NCBI GenBank assembly: GCA_022494885.1
Contig: JAGVSM010002698.1
Location: 42,568 to 106,567, forward strand
Length of the DNA stretch: 64,000 nt
Origin: Micrasema longulum
Lineage: Eukaryota > Arthropoda > Insecta > Trichoptera > Brachycentridae
Reading direction: 5' to 3'
Shown here: positions 10,548 to 20,789 of the stretch, piece after piece
How the letters are laid out: each line of letters begins with the position of its first letter
How positions within the stretch are numbered: the stretch's first letter is position 1
Program-made: the position numbers and the translations under genes
Notes under the pieces: generated by a model
The model's database searches: none
What the model was told of the DNA's origin: nothing
What the model saw: only the letters and a program-made list of their open reading frames with translations

Positions 10548-11036
10548 GCTCGTTCTCTGCCTAATAGCCCGACACTTTACATATAACTTTTTAACTGTAT
10601 GTAGATGTCGCTAGTTTTTTTAAATATATGTATATAGAGTCTAGGGACAGGCAAATACTTGTGATAGTTTTTGAACTCACAAAGTAACAAGGAGATCTAT
10701 GGCGGGTGTGCCGACTTGTGGTGCTATTCTGAACCGCTCTCGCGGCACGAGAAAACAGTGTTTCTTGTGTATTTTGTATGAAAATACGCGAGATAAATGC
10801 TTTTTCTACGGCCGCAAGAGCATTTGGAATACTAGCCCAGGTATACAGATACACAATACGAAATTTGAAAATCTGGATAGTCAATAAATTAAATGATAAC
10901 TTTAAAAGGGAGTAAAATATCTGTTAGAATTCGTCATTCAGAAAGTTTCAAGACATTTGACAAAGATCAAAATTGATTACTAGCAGGAAATTAATTGTAC
11001 TATTGCTGCTGCGACTATTACAGCTATCGCCGACTG
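10548..11036. other. Unassigned; contains a module shared with 21620-21690
   Basis: TGCTATTCTGAACCGCTCTC with GCGGCACGAG and TACGCGAGATAAA loosely resembles 21625-21690 (GGTATTCTGAACGGAATTGC). It is a dispersed repeat of unknown type, with no supported frame. Confidence 0.3.
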
Positions 11037-11309
11037 TTACATGAACACCTGCGTGGTGGATGTATAGTCAGTCAAAAGTGTCAACACATCTCGCAAGAAG
11101 ATTTCAACGAATTTTGTATTTTTCTTTAGGAACACATCGAAAGTACCGTTTAGTGAGATTGCGTTCGCTGTTCTGAGAATCCTTGGCAGAGGGGAAAAGA
11201 ATCGGATGTAAGTTTTATAATTTCCCACAGCAAAGACAGGATTGATACGCAAGTTACGGCGAGGTACATTAGGGTTTATCTGAGCAAGGATATCATAGAT
11301 CATGGGCAT
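11037..11309 (-). pseudogene. Jockey-like LINE C-terminal fragment
   Basis: The frame includes INPNVPRRNLR and PLPRILRTANAISLNGTF, followed by DVF. This is the basic, Pro/Arg-rich run ending in an (I/V)F block that closes many Jockey-type RT proteins. Compare 23983-24288 (SPIPRIHW...FDIFN). No palm motifs are present. Confidence 0.55.
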
Positions 11310-11969
11310 CTATACACTTAGATATTAATTTGTGCAAGAATATCAAACCAGCTAAAATCCTTCTGAATATCATTATTTAAAGGTACCTACATGTAAAAGT
11401 CCATGTATTAAACTGTGAAATAAAGCGAGTTTATGAAAGATGTGATGTTGAGATGGATTACGAATGAGGTTATCGCTGTATGTGGGTTTTGTATAATTGA
11501 TTGAAGAAAAGAGAATAAAATTATTTTATATTATTTTGTACACTTACCAAGTTCAACCTGAATTGATTTTTTTTCTTTATGTATGTTTTGATGTGAAATA
11601 CCCAAACGTTTTATTGAAAAATATGAAAAGTAAGATAATGCGCAACTTGTCAAACAGGGCGTATTTTTTTCAATTTTTTGCAAAATGAGGAAACAGCGTT
11701 ATAAATCGTGACCCTGATTAAGCTGTAACCGCTATAATTTTATCTAGCAGAGGACATCACTCCTACATCAATCCATCTAAACAAAACACCACATGTTCTC
11801 AAATACATACACTTTGCATAGCGATTTGCAATTATTAAAAACTGTCAAGATTAAAAAATACTCCATGATCTCATTGGCAGATGTACCAAAAACACGTTTA
11901 CAATCTGCGTAGAAATTCAGTCAATGGCAGAATTTTCCTTTATTTCTTTATAAGTTTGTCACAAAAGGA
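11310..11969. other. Unassigned AT-rich stretch
   Basis: The 63-codon frame at 11497-11688 is low-complexity and looks like chance. No repeat partner was seen. Confidence 0.3.
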
Positions 11970-12290
11970 AAATGTTTCTACATTATCTCTGTTTAAATCA
12001 CGTCTGAAGAAACATCTCCTTTCTCTTCCTTAATCTCTCCTCCTTTCCCCCCCATTCAGTAATAGTTTTGATTTAAGATAATTTATAAACAAATACGTTT
12101 ATTTCTATTTTTATATATCTTTAGCTTTTCAATTTTTTTTTATCTTGAATATGTTCTGTAACTTGAATTATAAAAATAAAACATTTATTTTATTGGTTGG
12201 TTGGAAGAAATTGCCGTTTGGCAATAAGCCCGCCAATGTACAAATAACATTACGTACAAAAAGTTAAATAAAAAATAAAAAAATGGGAAA
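11970..12290 (+). mobile_element. L2-like LINE 3' end
   Basis: TTAAATCACGTCTGAAGAAA CATCTCC encodes the last residues (SRLKKHL). A UTR follows, containing ACTTGAATTATAAAAATAAA, then GGTTGGTTGGAAGAAATTGC and the hairpin ATTGCCGTTTGGCAAT. The same order is found at 50500-50790 (plus) and 28830-29100 (minus). The 5' part is lost. Confidence 0.65.
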
Positions 12291-12335
12291 ACTAATAGAA
12301 TTGATTCCTCAGAACTTGAAAGACTTTCATTTAAT

Positions 12336-13105
12336 ATGCCACCTAGACCGACAAGACAAAATCTCCCTTTTACCCAGACAATGGCCCTTTTCACACATGC
12401 CACGCCAATCCACCCTGCCCGGTACAAATCCTACAAATGCATACATAACGTGTCAGCTTTAGTAGGCTTTTCTAACACTCAGATTTTGAGGACATTGTAT
12501 AATTCCTTGGTAAGAAGTCGTTTGGAGTTTAGTTCCATTATTTGGTCGCCACATGAGACTCGATACTCTTTGATGGTGGAGAGAGTGCAGAAAAAATTTC
12601 TGCGCTATCTGTACCTAAAAGAGTGTGGATATTATCCTTGGCTCTTCCCAACCGACTTTTTACTGGGAATGCTAGGCTATCAGTCATTATGGAGGAGGAG
12701 GGACGTTCATTTGGGTGTTCACTTTTTCCAGGTGATCGGTGGTCGCATACATAACTCAGAAATTCTGATGGATGTAGGTCTGTTCGTACCTGATAACTAT
12801 CTTCGACAAAGACAGCATCGATTGTTTTACCTACCGCGATGCAGAACCAACCTGCCAATGGTTATGCCGGTTGGTAGAGCAATCTTGCTACTTAATCGCA
12901 TCGCCTCGGATGTCGACATATTTCACGACAGTGGGCCTTCCCTTAGGAAAGCACTTTCTAACATTTAATTTTTCTTTTTACATTTTGTTATATTATTTTA
13001 ATAACATAATTATCTACTGTAATTTGTGATTTATTATTGTATTTAGAATGAATTGGGTCTTTTTCTGTAATGTTCTAAATATCTGAATAAATAAATGAAA
13101 TGAAA
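12336..13105 (+). mobile_element. Jockey-type LINE: RT C-terminus and 3'-UTR
   Basis: The longest frame of the window, 12336-12968 (210 codons). From about residue 40 it reads as a Jockey-clade RT C-terminus: SLVRSRLEFSSIIWSP, VERVQKKFLRYLY, GYYPWLFPT, LGMLGYQSLWRRR and a closing DIFHDSGPSLRKAL. The catalytic palm lies upstream and is missing. The first 30 or so residues come from a 45-bp inverted repeat and are not LINE. A UTR with an AATAAATAAATG tail ends near 13105. Confidence 0.85.
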
Positions 13106-13178
13106 TAAATGAACCCGGTAAAGTTACCGCCCCGCGCGCCGGGTGGATTGGCGTGGCATGTGTGAAAAGGGCCAATGC
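12379..13178. repeat. 45-bp inverted repeat flanking the LINE
   Basis: 12379-12423 (AATGGCCCTTTTCACACATG, CCACGCCAATCCACCC) and 13132-13178 are reverse complements with very few changes. They are GC-rich relative to the LINE between them. They could be the TIRs of a DNA element that the LINE invaded, or two opposed copies of one short repeat. The call stays open. Confidence 0.6.
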
Positions 13179-13184
13179 GTTAAA

Positions 13185-13740
13185 AAAATATGCTGAACAA
13201 TCATTGACATATTCATTCACATATACATACATGCTGAGCCCTAAAAAAATTATGACCGCAGAAGCTTGTTGAAAATTTTTTAACTTATAATTTTTTTCCC
13301 TGAAATAGAGAAGTAACTCAACATACTTCATATTGCTTCATATTCCGAAGAAAATAACAGTGTGTCTCAAAACACAGTGAAATAATGAGAATTTCAGTAA
13401 AGTTCTTGATCAGTTAGAAAGTGTAGGCAAATGATATATTTATTAACTCAATTATTAAAAACTTTTTGATTCTGATCCAGAAATACGTAAAAAAAACGTT
13501 TGCTTTCCTGCAAAATAATTTTATTTTAATTTCTGTTGCCTTAGAGCAGTCGAAATGTCAATCCGCCATAATTTGACCGTGCCGTGTGGTTTTGGACGAT
13601 ACGTGTGGAGTGGGCCATAGGAAGTAAAATGTGGAAGCATTGTATACAATGTTTAGTCTATTATATTCATGTAATTAAATTAAATGCCTCCCGTCTCCCG
13701 TCTACCAGTCTGCTAGTCTAGCTAAAAGGGCGATAACCTT
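13185..13740. other. Unassigned AT-rich stretch
   Basis: No supported frame. GCCTCCCGTCTCCCGTCTAC at 13686-13705 is a small CCCGTCT duplication. Confidence 0.3.
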
Positions 13741-13762
13741 TAACCGGTTAAGTGCCATGAGC

Positions 13763-14715
13763 GCGTCAATTCGAATACCTAGCGTCAATACGAACTATTG
13801 TCAGAATTCGTTTTTAGACAGATCGTGTTCCACTTTTAACAGCTTTTTTAACCATATAGATATCTATCATACAGGATTACAATTATTTAAAAATAGTGTA
13901 TTGAAAGATTTCAAATTAAACTCCCGTTGATCCCTTTTTCTCTTACATCACTTCACATGACATAATTTTTCTACTGAAATTTGTATTACTGCGAAAATCG
14001 CTGTACTGAAATTTTATCAACTACCTTTGGTTTAAAATCTTCTCCTTATATTGCTTTTTCAAATTTTAAAGATTACTTGCTGTACCTGTTATTCTTTCTT
14101 TATTCTTTCTTTTTTCTCTACTGCATTGACATGATTTTATACTTTTAAACTGCTTTTAATTACTTGTATTATATATGTATATAAAATCAATATATTGCTG
14201 CTCTTACTGTAATATGTCATTGATTTTGAAGATGTTTTTTAAATTGAATTAAATTTACTGTCTTATATTTCACTTATAGATTCTTCTGATCGTTTCTTTG
14301 AATCACTTAAAATATGTATGTGTACAATTATGTTTTTCCTTTTTTTTAAATGCTATTACTATTTTATTTTATTTTTACATCTGAGCATGTTTTTCATTAT
14401 TTATTTTAATTCTTAACTTTTAATTACTTTTACAAATTTTCTTCATTTTAAATATTATTTCCATTTGTAGATATTAACTACAAACTACAAACTTCAAAAT
14501 ATCTTTTCTTACTAAGATTTTAATTTGTAAACAACTTCCATTTATGTTTTTTTTCATTCTCTTTTTTGTACTTTTATTAATAACCTTACATATAATTACT
14601 TTATAATATGGAAATTTCACTGGTCCATTAGAGTTAAGTCTAGCTATGTAAAATATAAAACTCTGTAACTGTACTATATGTTTCCTAAATAAAAGAAAAT
14701 AATAAAAAATAAATA
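13763..14715 (+). mobile_element. Jockey-like LINE 3' end (56-codon C-terminus plus UTR)
   Basis: The frame 13763-13930 encodes SIRIPSVNTNYCQNSF, then SCSTFNSFFNHIDIYHTG and a final FKNSVLKDFKLNSR. This is typical Jockey C-terminal sequence, too short for an ORF list. The UTR includes GGTCCATTAGAGTTAAGTCT and ends TATGTTTCCTAAATAAAAG. An opposite-strand relative of the UTR is at 36160-36420. Confidence 0.7.
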
Positions 14716-15170
14716 AACACGCTGTCCGTTTCCGCGATTGGAGGGCTGGCCATACAAAAATAGCGCGTAAAGACGCGTGCACTTGTACGCGCTTTACGCA
14801 TCGAGATCAAGCATTTTGAACGATTTTAGATTTCTTACATTCGAAGACATCGGGTAAAATTCAGAGGAAACATTAGGATACGAGGAATTATTAAAATTAT
14901 CGACATGACAACGGTTTCAGTGAAAGCTATGTTTGACGTTTGACGCGCGTTGATAATGCTGGGTTGACATTTTATTTTGGGAGTCCAATTTAGTATTATT
15001 TTTATGTCAAACTTAGTTTGTTGTAATATCTGATGTTTTTATTTCATTATTTGTTTATTTTATTTATGTTATAAAACTCTTATTAATTTGTGGATATAAG
15101 ATAGTGCGTTTTATATTATTTTCCAACTTGCGAGTACATATCGCGATTTTATAGTGAAACGTGTAAGTTT
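14716..15170 (+). promoter_or_regulatory. Candidate host promoter or 5' exon (weak)
   Basis: 14925-15168 has GTTTGACGTTTGACGCGCGT, then CGCGATTTTATAGTGAAACG ending at GTAAGT (15163-15168), a consensus splice donor. Repeat partners for this piece were not seen in the window. 14750-14800 holds a CpG-rich partial palindrome, GCGTAAAG...CTTTACGC. This could be an untranslated first exon, but no coding exon follows. Confidence 0.25.
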
Positions 15171-15677
15171 GTATTTGTTTATTTTATAAGAAAATATATT
15201 GTCGGAACCTTAATACAATGTGTAAACCATTTATTGACAGTTTCTTTGAAACCCCATTTAAACAATGATCATTGTTTCAATGGCAAAATATTGCTTAAAT
15301 TTAACCAAGTGCTCAAAAGATCTATTTTACTTCTACCGACTCAAAATGGAAGGAAAATAATAAAATGTTTAATGCATACAATGTATGAAGATATAATTCT
15401 GTAGCTTGGATCTAAAAGGTCCAATGTAGCGAATCACAACATTACAAGAAAGTCATTTTACAGCTATTTTGTAAAGTTAAAGTAAATTGTTTAAGGCGTT
15501 TGGAACTATTATAAATAAAAAAACACTTACACATATTTGTGTGCATATAAAAAAGTTAAATACGTATATTATTTTAATTGACATCCACCTTCTACAAAAT
15601 GTTGGCAAGAAAAAAACATAATTCGATATTGACACTTTTCGACACAAGACACAGAATTTATGAAATATGTAATTATG
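15171..15677. other. Unassigned AT-rich stretch
   Basis: Nothing was recognised beyond low-complexity A/T runs. Confidence 0.3.
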
Positions 15678-16128
15678 TATACTATAATTGAACGTTGTTA
15701 TGCAGAAAGCAGTCAGCCCACAATTTTGAAAAAAAAATATTGGTGTTATCGGGTGCAGTAAGGTCAATTCTATATTCTGCGCAAAACAGTTAGACTGTTT
15801 TTACATAAAAACTGTAATAATCTCCTTCTGAAAATAGTGTCGATTACAAAAATGATTTTTCTCAATTTGCAAAAAAACACTCACAGCACTAGAAAAATCT
15901 TACTGTACTTTAGAAATCATTGAAACTAGTCAAACACATAATTATATTATTGTTTGTAATGTAAAAAAGCTAGTGTATTGTATATGCTTATGATTTGCCA
16001 AAGTCAAAAACATTACAACTGTTGTGTAGATTTGATTATTCGCTCTTTTTACAAAGGTGCTATTATCTCAGTTTCTCTTTTCTATAGCTGGCTGCTTTCT
16101 GCATAACTACGTTCAATTGAGGGTATAA
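15678..16128. mobile_element. TIR element (MITE), intact copy
   Basis: Left end AATTGAACGTTGTTATGCAG, then AAAGCAGTCAGCCC (15686-15719). Right end GGCTGCTTTCTGCATAACTA, then CGTTCAATT (16085-16118). These are inverted with few mismatches, and the similarity extends to TATAC/GTATA just outside. The element is about 450 bases with no frame. The interior (GTGTTATCGGGTGCAGTAAG, ACACTCACAGCACTAGAAAA) recurs in reverse in the split copy at 17295-19170. Confidence 0.75.
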
Positions 16129-16207
16129 GAAACTCAGCAATCTCCACCGAAAACGGAAAATTGGTTATTGATGCTAAAATTTACCTTTCCTACTTTTAAT
16201 TTATTTT

Positions 16208-16239
16208 AGAAGGTAGGTTTTCAGAAAAACCTACCTTCT
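16208..16239. other. Perfect short hairpin
   Basis: AGAAGGTAGGTTTT and AAAACCTACCTTCT pair perfectly around a few-base loop. The context is AT-rich; there is no T-run or gene to make it a terminator. Its function is unknown. Confidence 0.5.
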
Positions 16240-16919
16240 TAAATAATAGCGTGATTCAAAACCGTCTCTAAATCTTGCAAAACCAGATTTCAATTATAAT
16301 ACTTGACTTCACGAACTAAGCGTTCTCCATTGAGTTGGTGAAGCGTAATTAGAAATCACACAATTCTTTTTCAAATATCTCAATAACGCCTTCAATAGAG
16401 ATTCCACCCTAACCTGAACTTCGTACAGTAAAAAAATTATGTATCTTTTAGAATATAATATCTTATTTTTAAGGAACCTGTTTTAGATAGTACAGATGAA
16501 ATGTAAATAAAAAATCATACTCGTATTTATAAATATACTTAAAAATAAAAATGAATCTAAAACAAACTCCCTCTCTAAACACAAGTTTTTACTCTATTAG
16601 AGAGGTAGAAACATTATTATTAGTTAGCATGTACAATTTTTTTTAAACTTCACAACTTATTTTGAAAAAAAAATTAACAAATAAATAAACAATAAAAAAA
16701 GTTTTTACTACTCTTTTTTACTTACGCATTTTAAAATTAATTATTCAAGGTCTGATCTTTTCTAAAAATAGCCTTAAATTTTGGGGCCTACCGAGAGCTG
16801 TCATAGTAATATCTAACGGCACATAAAAGGTTAAGTGCGTAAGTTTTATTAAATTAATGTAATGCGTGTTAAATATATTATCAATTGATGTCAATTGGCC
16901 ATAGGATATCATTGTGCGG

Positions 16920-17156
16920 TAGTCTCATCTTCACTTCCCACTCCGCACCCAGTGATGCATAGGGCACTGCATTCGTACAAGAATGCAGCATATTTCGATC
17001 GTTTGTTTCGTGAAGGTATAGTGATCAATCTTACGCCATTCCAGGGACAGTGAATTATTGCTGCGAATCACTTTTACCTTGACCCGGTCAGGAATATAAC
17101 CTAGGACCTCAGGCATGGTTGGCGAACGCACCAACACTACGAGGTGGACTTATCTC
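16920..17156 (-). mobile_element. tRNA-derived SINE, full-length
   Basis: On the minus strand: a tRNA-like head (CCTCGTAGTGTTGGTGCGTT, then ACCATGCCTGAGGTCC...TAGGTTATATTCC), and a middle with CAGCAATAATTCACTGTCCC TGGAATGG. The end is GCAGTGCCCTATGCATCACT GGGTGCGGAGTGGGAAGTGA AGATGAGAC. The order agrees with 36689-36955. The B box is decayed. About 235 bases; a pol III-type non-autonomous retroposon. Confidence 0.7.
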
Positions 17157-17424
17157 CACTCGATTTTTATTTGAGATTATCCGTCGAAAACGCTCGTCCA
17201 GGGTTCTGGTTCTTTTTCAGACAACAGAATTCTTCATTCAACTCGACACGGAAAGTTCTAGACATTTGTAAGTTGAAATTTTTAGTTACACTGAACAAAA
17301 ATTTAACGTATTTATGCAGAAAGCAGCCAGCCATAGAAAAGTGAAACTGAAATAATAGCACTTTTATGAAAAGAGTCAATAATCAAATCTACACATATAT
17401 ATAAATGTACTTGGAGAATTATAT

Positions 17425-17670
17425 AATATCAATACATAGATGGTGCTCCAACACGCTAGTGAAAGCTTTCTCATTTAATAAGATATATACAAGAATCAAA
17501 ATGATACCATTGTCGATATTCGCTAATAAGCGGAATGGGGAATGTTGTACGTAAAGTGGCCACTCAACCCAGCCAATGACAGGTCATAAGCCCTGTAAAC
17601 GCTCGAATATCGATAATCCTGAATTTGAAAAAAATTCTACCTCATCTCTGTAGGAATATTGATAAAAAAA
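17425..17670. repeat. Direct repeat copy 1 (246 bp)
   Basis: This differs from 17888-18134 at only a few positions (for example GCTCCAAC versus GCTCGAAC and one extra A). It starts AATATCAATACATAGATGGT and ends TATTGATAAAAAAA, and the ends share ATCAATA/TATTGAT inversion. Its middle GTAAAGTGGCCACTCAACCC with AGCCAATGACAGG places it as a divergent member of the abundant palindromic element. Confidence 0.85.
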
Positions 17671-17887
17671 TATATACCTACTTCCCCTCGGGAGAAATCC
17701 AGATTTGTGTATGTACAAAAAATACACATACCAAAAAAAAATAATGTTGTGTAATAAGATCTGGTCAAAATATAAGTATAAATAAATTGCAGAATCATCT
17801 GCAGGCGATTACTAGTACTTAATTTAACTCGGAAGAGTCTTAAATACATAAAATAAAGTAATATGCCAATTAAAAATACTTAACTTC

Positions 17888-18134
17888 AATATCAATACAT
17901 AGATGGTGCTCGAACACGCTAGTGAAAGCTTTCTCATTTAATAAGATATATACAAGAATCAAAAATGATACCATTGTCGATATTCGCTAATAAGCGGAAT
18001 GGGGAATGTTGTACGTAAAGTGGCCACTCAACCCAGCCAATGACAGGTCATAAGCCCTGTAAACGCTCGAATATCGATAATCCTGAATTTGAAAAAAATT
18101 CTACCTCATCTCTGTAGGAATATTGATAAAAAAA
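17888..18134. repeat. Direct repeat copy 2 (247 bp)
   Basis: Near-identical to 17425-17670, same orientation, with a 217-base unshared spacer between. Such a pair implies a very recent duplication, two young insertions, or gene conversion. No coding capacity. Confidence 0.85.
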
Positions 18135-18824
18135 ATTTATATAGCGCCATTTTTGTGAAAATTACCTCAAGGGCGCTGTACAATAAATAAATATCCCAGC
18201 ACGTCTTGCAGCTACAGAGCGCATGGACATTAACTCATCTAGCCCCTATTTGTATTTTATATGTTTATTTTATGTGACAATGAAGTTTAGAGTTTAAGTG
18301 ATATTTTTTAAAACTTACTAAAAAAAACAAATTGATCAAAATAGAAGTTAGGTTACAACAAGTCTTGCAGCTGCTGAGCGCATGGACGGTTGGAATTCTA
18401 GACCCCATTTACTAATTTAGGTATTTAATAGTTGATAACATTTACCTATTGAAGCAGCCACTATTGTTGTGGATAATGTATTTAGCGCCATTTTTGTGAA
18501 AATCCCCTCGAGGGCGCTTTACAATATCCAAACACGTCTTGGCAGCTACATAGCGCATTGACGGTTAGAATTTAAGTTCCTCACAACAGATAGGAGATAG
18601 ATTACATCATGTCTTGCTGCTACAGAGCGCGTGGACGGTATGAAGCCCAGCGCCCATTTATATTATTTAAAAATTGATTTTTTGTTTTTCTGATCATTTT
18701 TTCAAAATCTTTTACAAATAAGATCCGGATTACAACATATCCTGCAGCTACAGAGCGCAATGACAGTTGGAATTCTAAACCCTACCCTACTTGAATGAAT
18801 GAATTTTAAGGTTGAAATGTTGAA
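18135..18824 (-). repeat. Irregular array of a CAGCTACAGAGCGC box with two L2-like tails
   Basis: A box close to GTCTTGCAGCTACAGAGCGC with TGGACGGTTGGAATTC occurs about five times, near 18200, 18360, 18535, 18607 and 18735. The spacing is uneven, from 70 to 175 bases. Two segments (18140-18180, 18480-18525) hold AGCGCCATTTTTGTGAAAAT and an AGGGCGCT partner, the L2-type 3'-terminal hairpin on the minus strand. It is probably a tandemly rearranged LINE 3'-UTR. Confidence 0.5.
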
Positions 18825-19184
18825 ACCGTTGGAATGTTTTTGACTTTGACAAATGATAAACAATGAATAAATTAGTTTTTTAAATATTACAAAAAAAAAT
18901 TTCATTATGTGTTTGACCAATTTTAATGGTTTTAAAAGTACTGTAAGATTTTTCTAGTGCTGTGGGTGTTTTCTGCAAATTATAAAATCCCGTTTTCGTA
19001 ATCGACACTATTTTCAAAATGTGATTATTACAGTTTTTTTTATAAAAGCGTTCTGGCTGTTTTTAGTAAAACATAGAATTGACCTTACTGCACCCGATAA
19101 CACCAATATATAATTATTTCAAAATTGTAGACTGGCTGCTTCCTGCATAAATAAGCTCAATTTATGATTAAGAAAATTGAGTGG

Positions 19185-19345
19185 AGATAAGTCCGCCTGG
19201 CGTGTCCACCTACCATGCTTGAGGTCGTAAGATTGGTTCCTGGCAGGGTGGACGTGAATGATTTTTTAAAAAGGCAGTTTTACAAGGCAATGTTTAATGA
19301 TTTCTGGACAGGCGCCTGAAGTGTAAGACTACATTTTACATTTTT
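19185..19345 (+). mobile_element. tRNA-derived SINE, 5' part
   Basis: GGAGATAAGTCCGCCTGGCG, CATGCTTGAGGTCGTAAGAT and GGTTCCTGGCAGGGTGGACG form a degenerate head. TTTCTGGACAGGCGCCTGAA GTGTAAGACTAC matches the SINE middle. The 3' third is missing. Confidence 0.55.
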
Positions 19346-19364
19346 TTACATTTTTTTTGCACCA

Positions 19365-19525
19365 CAACAGGCCAGGAGGCCCAATTACAGTGGTGAATAA
19401 CATCACAGAACACCCAGGCTTGAGAAAATCACATTTTTAATTTTTGTGTTCTCACCGGGAATCGAACCCGGAACCTTCCGTGTGTGTGTCAAGCGTCTTG
19501 ACCACTACACCACGGAGGCCGCCAC
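19365..19525 (-). mobile_element. tRNA-derived SINE (second family)
   Basis: On the minus strand GGCCTCCGTGGTGTAGTGGT, then CAAGACGCTTGACAC, then GGTTCCGGGTTCGATTCCCG. Both the A and B boxes are excellent. A body with TTTTCTCAAGCCTGGGTGTT follows and is shared with 61540-61660. The T-arm CCGGG/CCCGG pairs. A second promoter-competent SINE family. Confidence 0.75.
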
Positions 19526-19689
19526 TAATCACCTTGCCTTCTATGAAATGAAAATGATCAAGATATTCTGCAATCAGAATTAAAATCTTAAAATTTCGTA
19601 ATATTTAGTTATGGCTCTCGAGACATATATCAAAGGTAGATCATAGATCTTTTAAAAAACACGCACTATCCTAGATTCAAACTAAAGAT

Positions 19690-20060
19690 ATGAACTCTTT
19701 TTTGTTATGATACATTTTGTTGCCCTTTAATGAAAAGGAATATTTTTATGTTTTTCTTTATATTTTTTATTTCCTTTTTTAATTACTATAAAAAATAATA
19801 TCTTTTACAGAATATTTTATTTTCTCTTTCTTATGTTACACAAAAATATTATAACTGTCTATTTATTATAGGAGCAAAAATTCATTAACATTTTCTTGTA
19901 TACCCACGAACAGGCCATGCCTTTGTGGCATTTTTTGTTTACTTTTAAAATGTATTATATGGCTTTGTAATTATCCTTAATTTTTTAATACTCTATTTTA
20001 CCTCTTATGTATTTTGTAAAGAAAACAAAAAAAAATAATTAAAAAATAAAAAAAAAAATT
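19690..20060 (+). mobile_element. LINE 3'-UTR tail (family shared with 63003-63650)
   Basis: TTGTTGCCCTTTAATGAAAA, ATATCTTTTACAGAATATT and TATACCCACGAACAGGCCAT GCCTTTGTGG recur on the minus strand at 63003-63650. CCACGAACAGGC...GTGG can form a short hairpin. No coding part. Confidence 0.55.
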
Positions 20061-20239
20061 AAAAAGGTGTAGATTTCCATAAATTCATACAAAATCTCAA
20101 AAACTTACAATTTCTTAGTGAAGTCATATTTATTTTTATTTTATTTTTTTAATAAATATTTGCGTTCTTATGATTTACCCAAATATTTCAGTTTTTGGGC
20201 CATTTTCAACGAGTTGTAAATAACTCCCTATTAGAACAT

Positions 20240-20335
20240 GGGGATCAAGTTGAGGTGAATGGGGTTCGAACCTCGGACCTCTGATCCGTGAGTCGGCAAC
20301 ACTAGCCACGGGACTACAACCCGATTCTATATATG
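20240..20335 (-). mobile_element. tRNA-like SINE head (third type)
   Basis: The minus strand reads ATCGGGTTGTAGTCCCGTGG, then CTAGTGTTGCCGACTCACGG, then GAGGTTCGAACCCCA, a good B box. The acceptor does not pair fully. The head differs from the other SINE families here, and the body was not delimited. Confidence 0.6.
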
Positions 20336-20479
20336 TTTACATTTCTGATGAAAATACAAAAAAATATAATAAAATAAGTCCTACGAACGGGAAGAATGGT
20401 AAATAATGGCTCAATGGATGGCTCAATGGATGGAAGCGATGTATTCAATTGGAAAAACGAGGATAAAATTAGACTGAAT

Positions 20480-20605
20480 TCTGTCTAAATGCGATCTCTC
20501 GGGTAAATGTGTGGTAAAACGATCAACGATGGATGCACAAATGCCGAAACAAGGCTGAGACTAGCATTACCTAAAAAATCAAGAAGGGGGGTCCTGCGGT
20601 GTTTT
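20480..20605 (+). mobile_element. RTE-like LINE coding scrap
   Basis: AATGCGATCTCTCGGGTAAA, TGTGGTAAAACGAT and AAGGCTGAGACTAGCATTAC line up with the coding region at 59190-59330. Frames are broken. Confidence 0.55.
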
Positions 20606-20789
20606 AGTTTGTCAGTTTAAAACAAACCCTAATTGTTTGATTTTAATCCTAATATTTTATAATTAACAGAATAACAGTGTGTATTATCGTTAGTGCATCT
20701 TACTTACATCTAATAGTTATCGTATGTTACACATATATATATTTTCAAATAATCCCGATGTAAAATTTTTCAACGCTTATAAGTTCATG

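Larger units (their letters stand above)
17295..19170. mobile_element. Second copy of the 15678 TIR element, split by a 1.4-kb insertion
   Basis: Left part 17295-17396 (TTATGCAGAAAGCAGCCAGC to AATAATCAAATCTACAC) and right part 18825-19170 (TTTTTGACTTTGACAAATGA to GGCTGCTTCCTGCATAAATA) together reproduce the 15678-16128 element in reverse orientation. The break falls between AATCTACAC and TTTTTGACTTTG. The intervening 1.4 kb (17397-18824) is absent from the intact copy. Confidence 0.65.

Noticed and set aside
16208..16239. Rho-independent-type terminator
   Set aside because: No bacterial context, no T run after the stem and no gene upstream.
17425..18134. LTRs of an LTR retrotransposon
   Set aside because: The repeats are not bounded by TG...CA, the spacer is only 217 bases without gag/pol or a primer-binding site, and the unit matches a MITE-like family.
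18195..18790. CRISPR array
   Set aside because: Irregular spacing, diverged repeats and a eukaryotic context with no cas genes.
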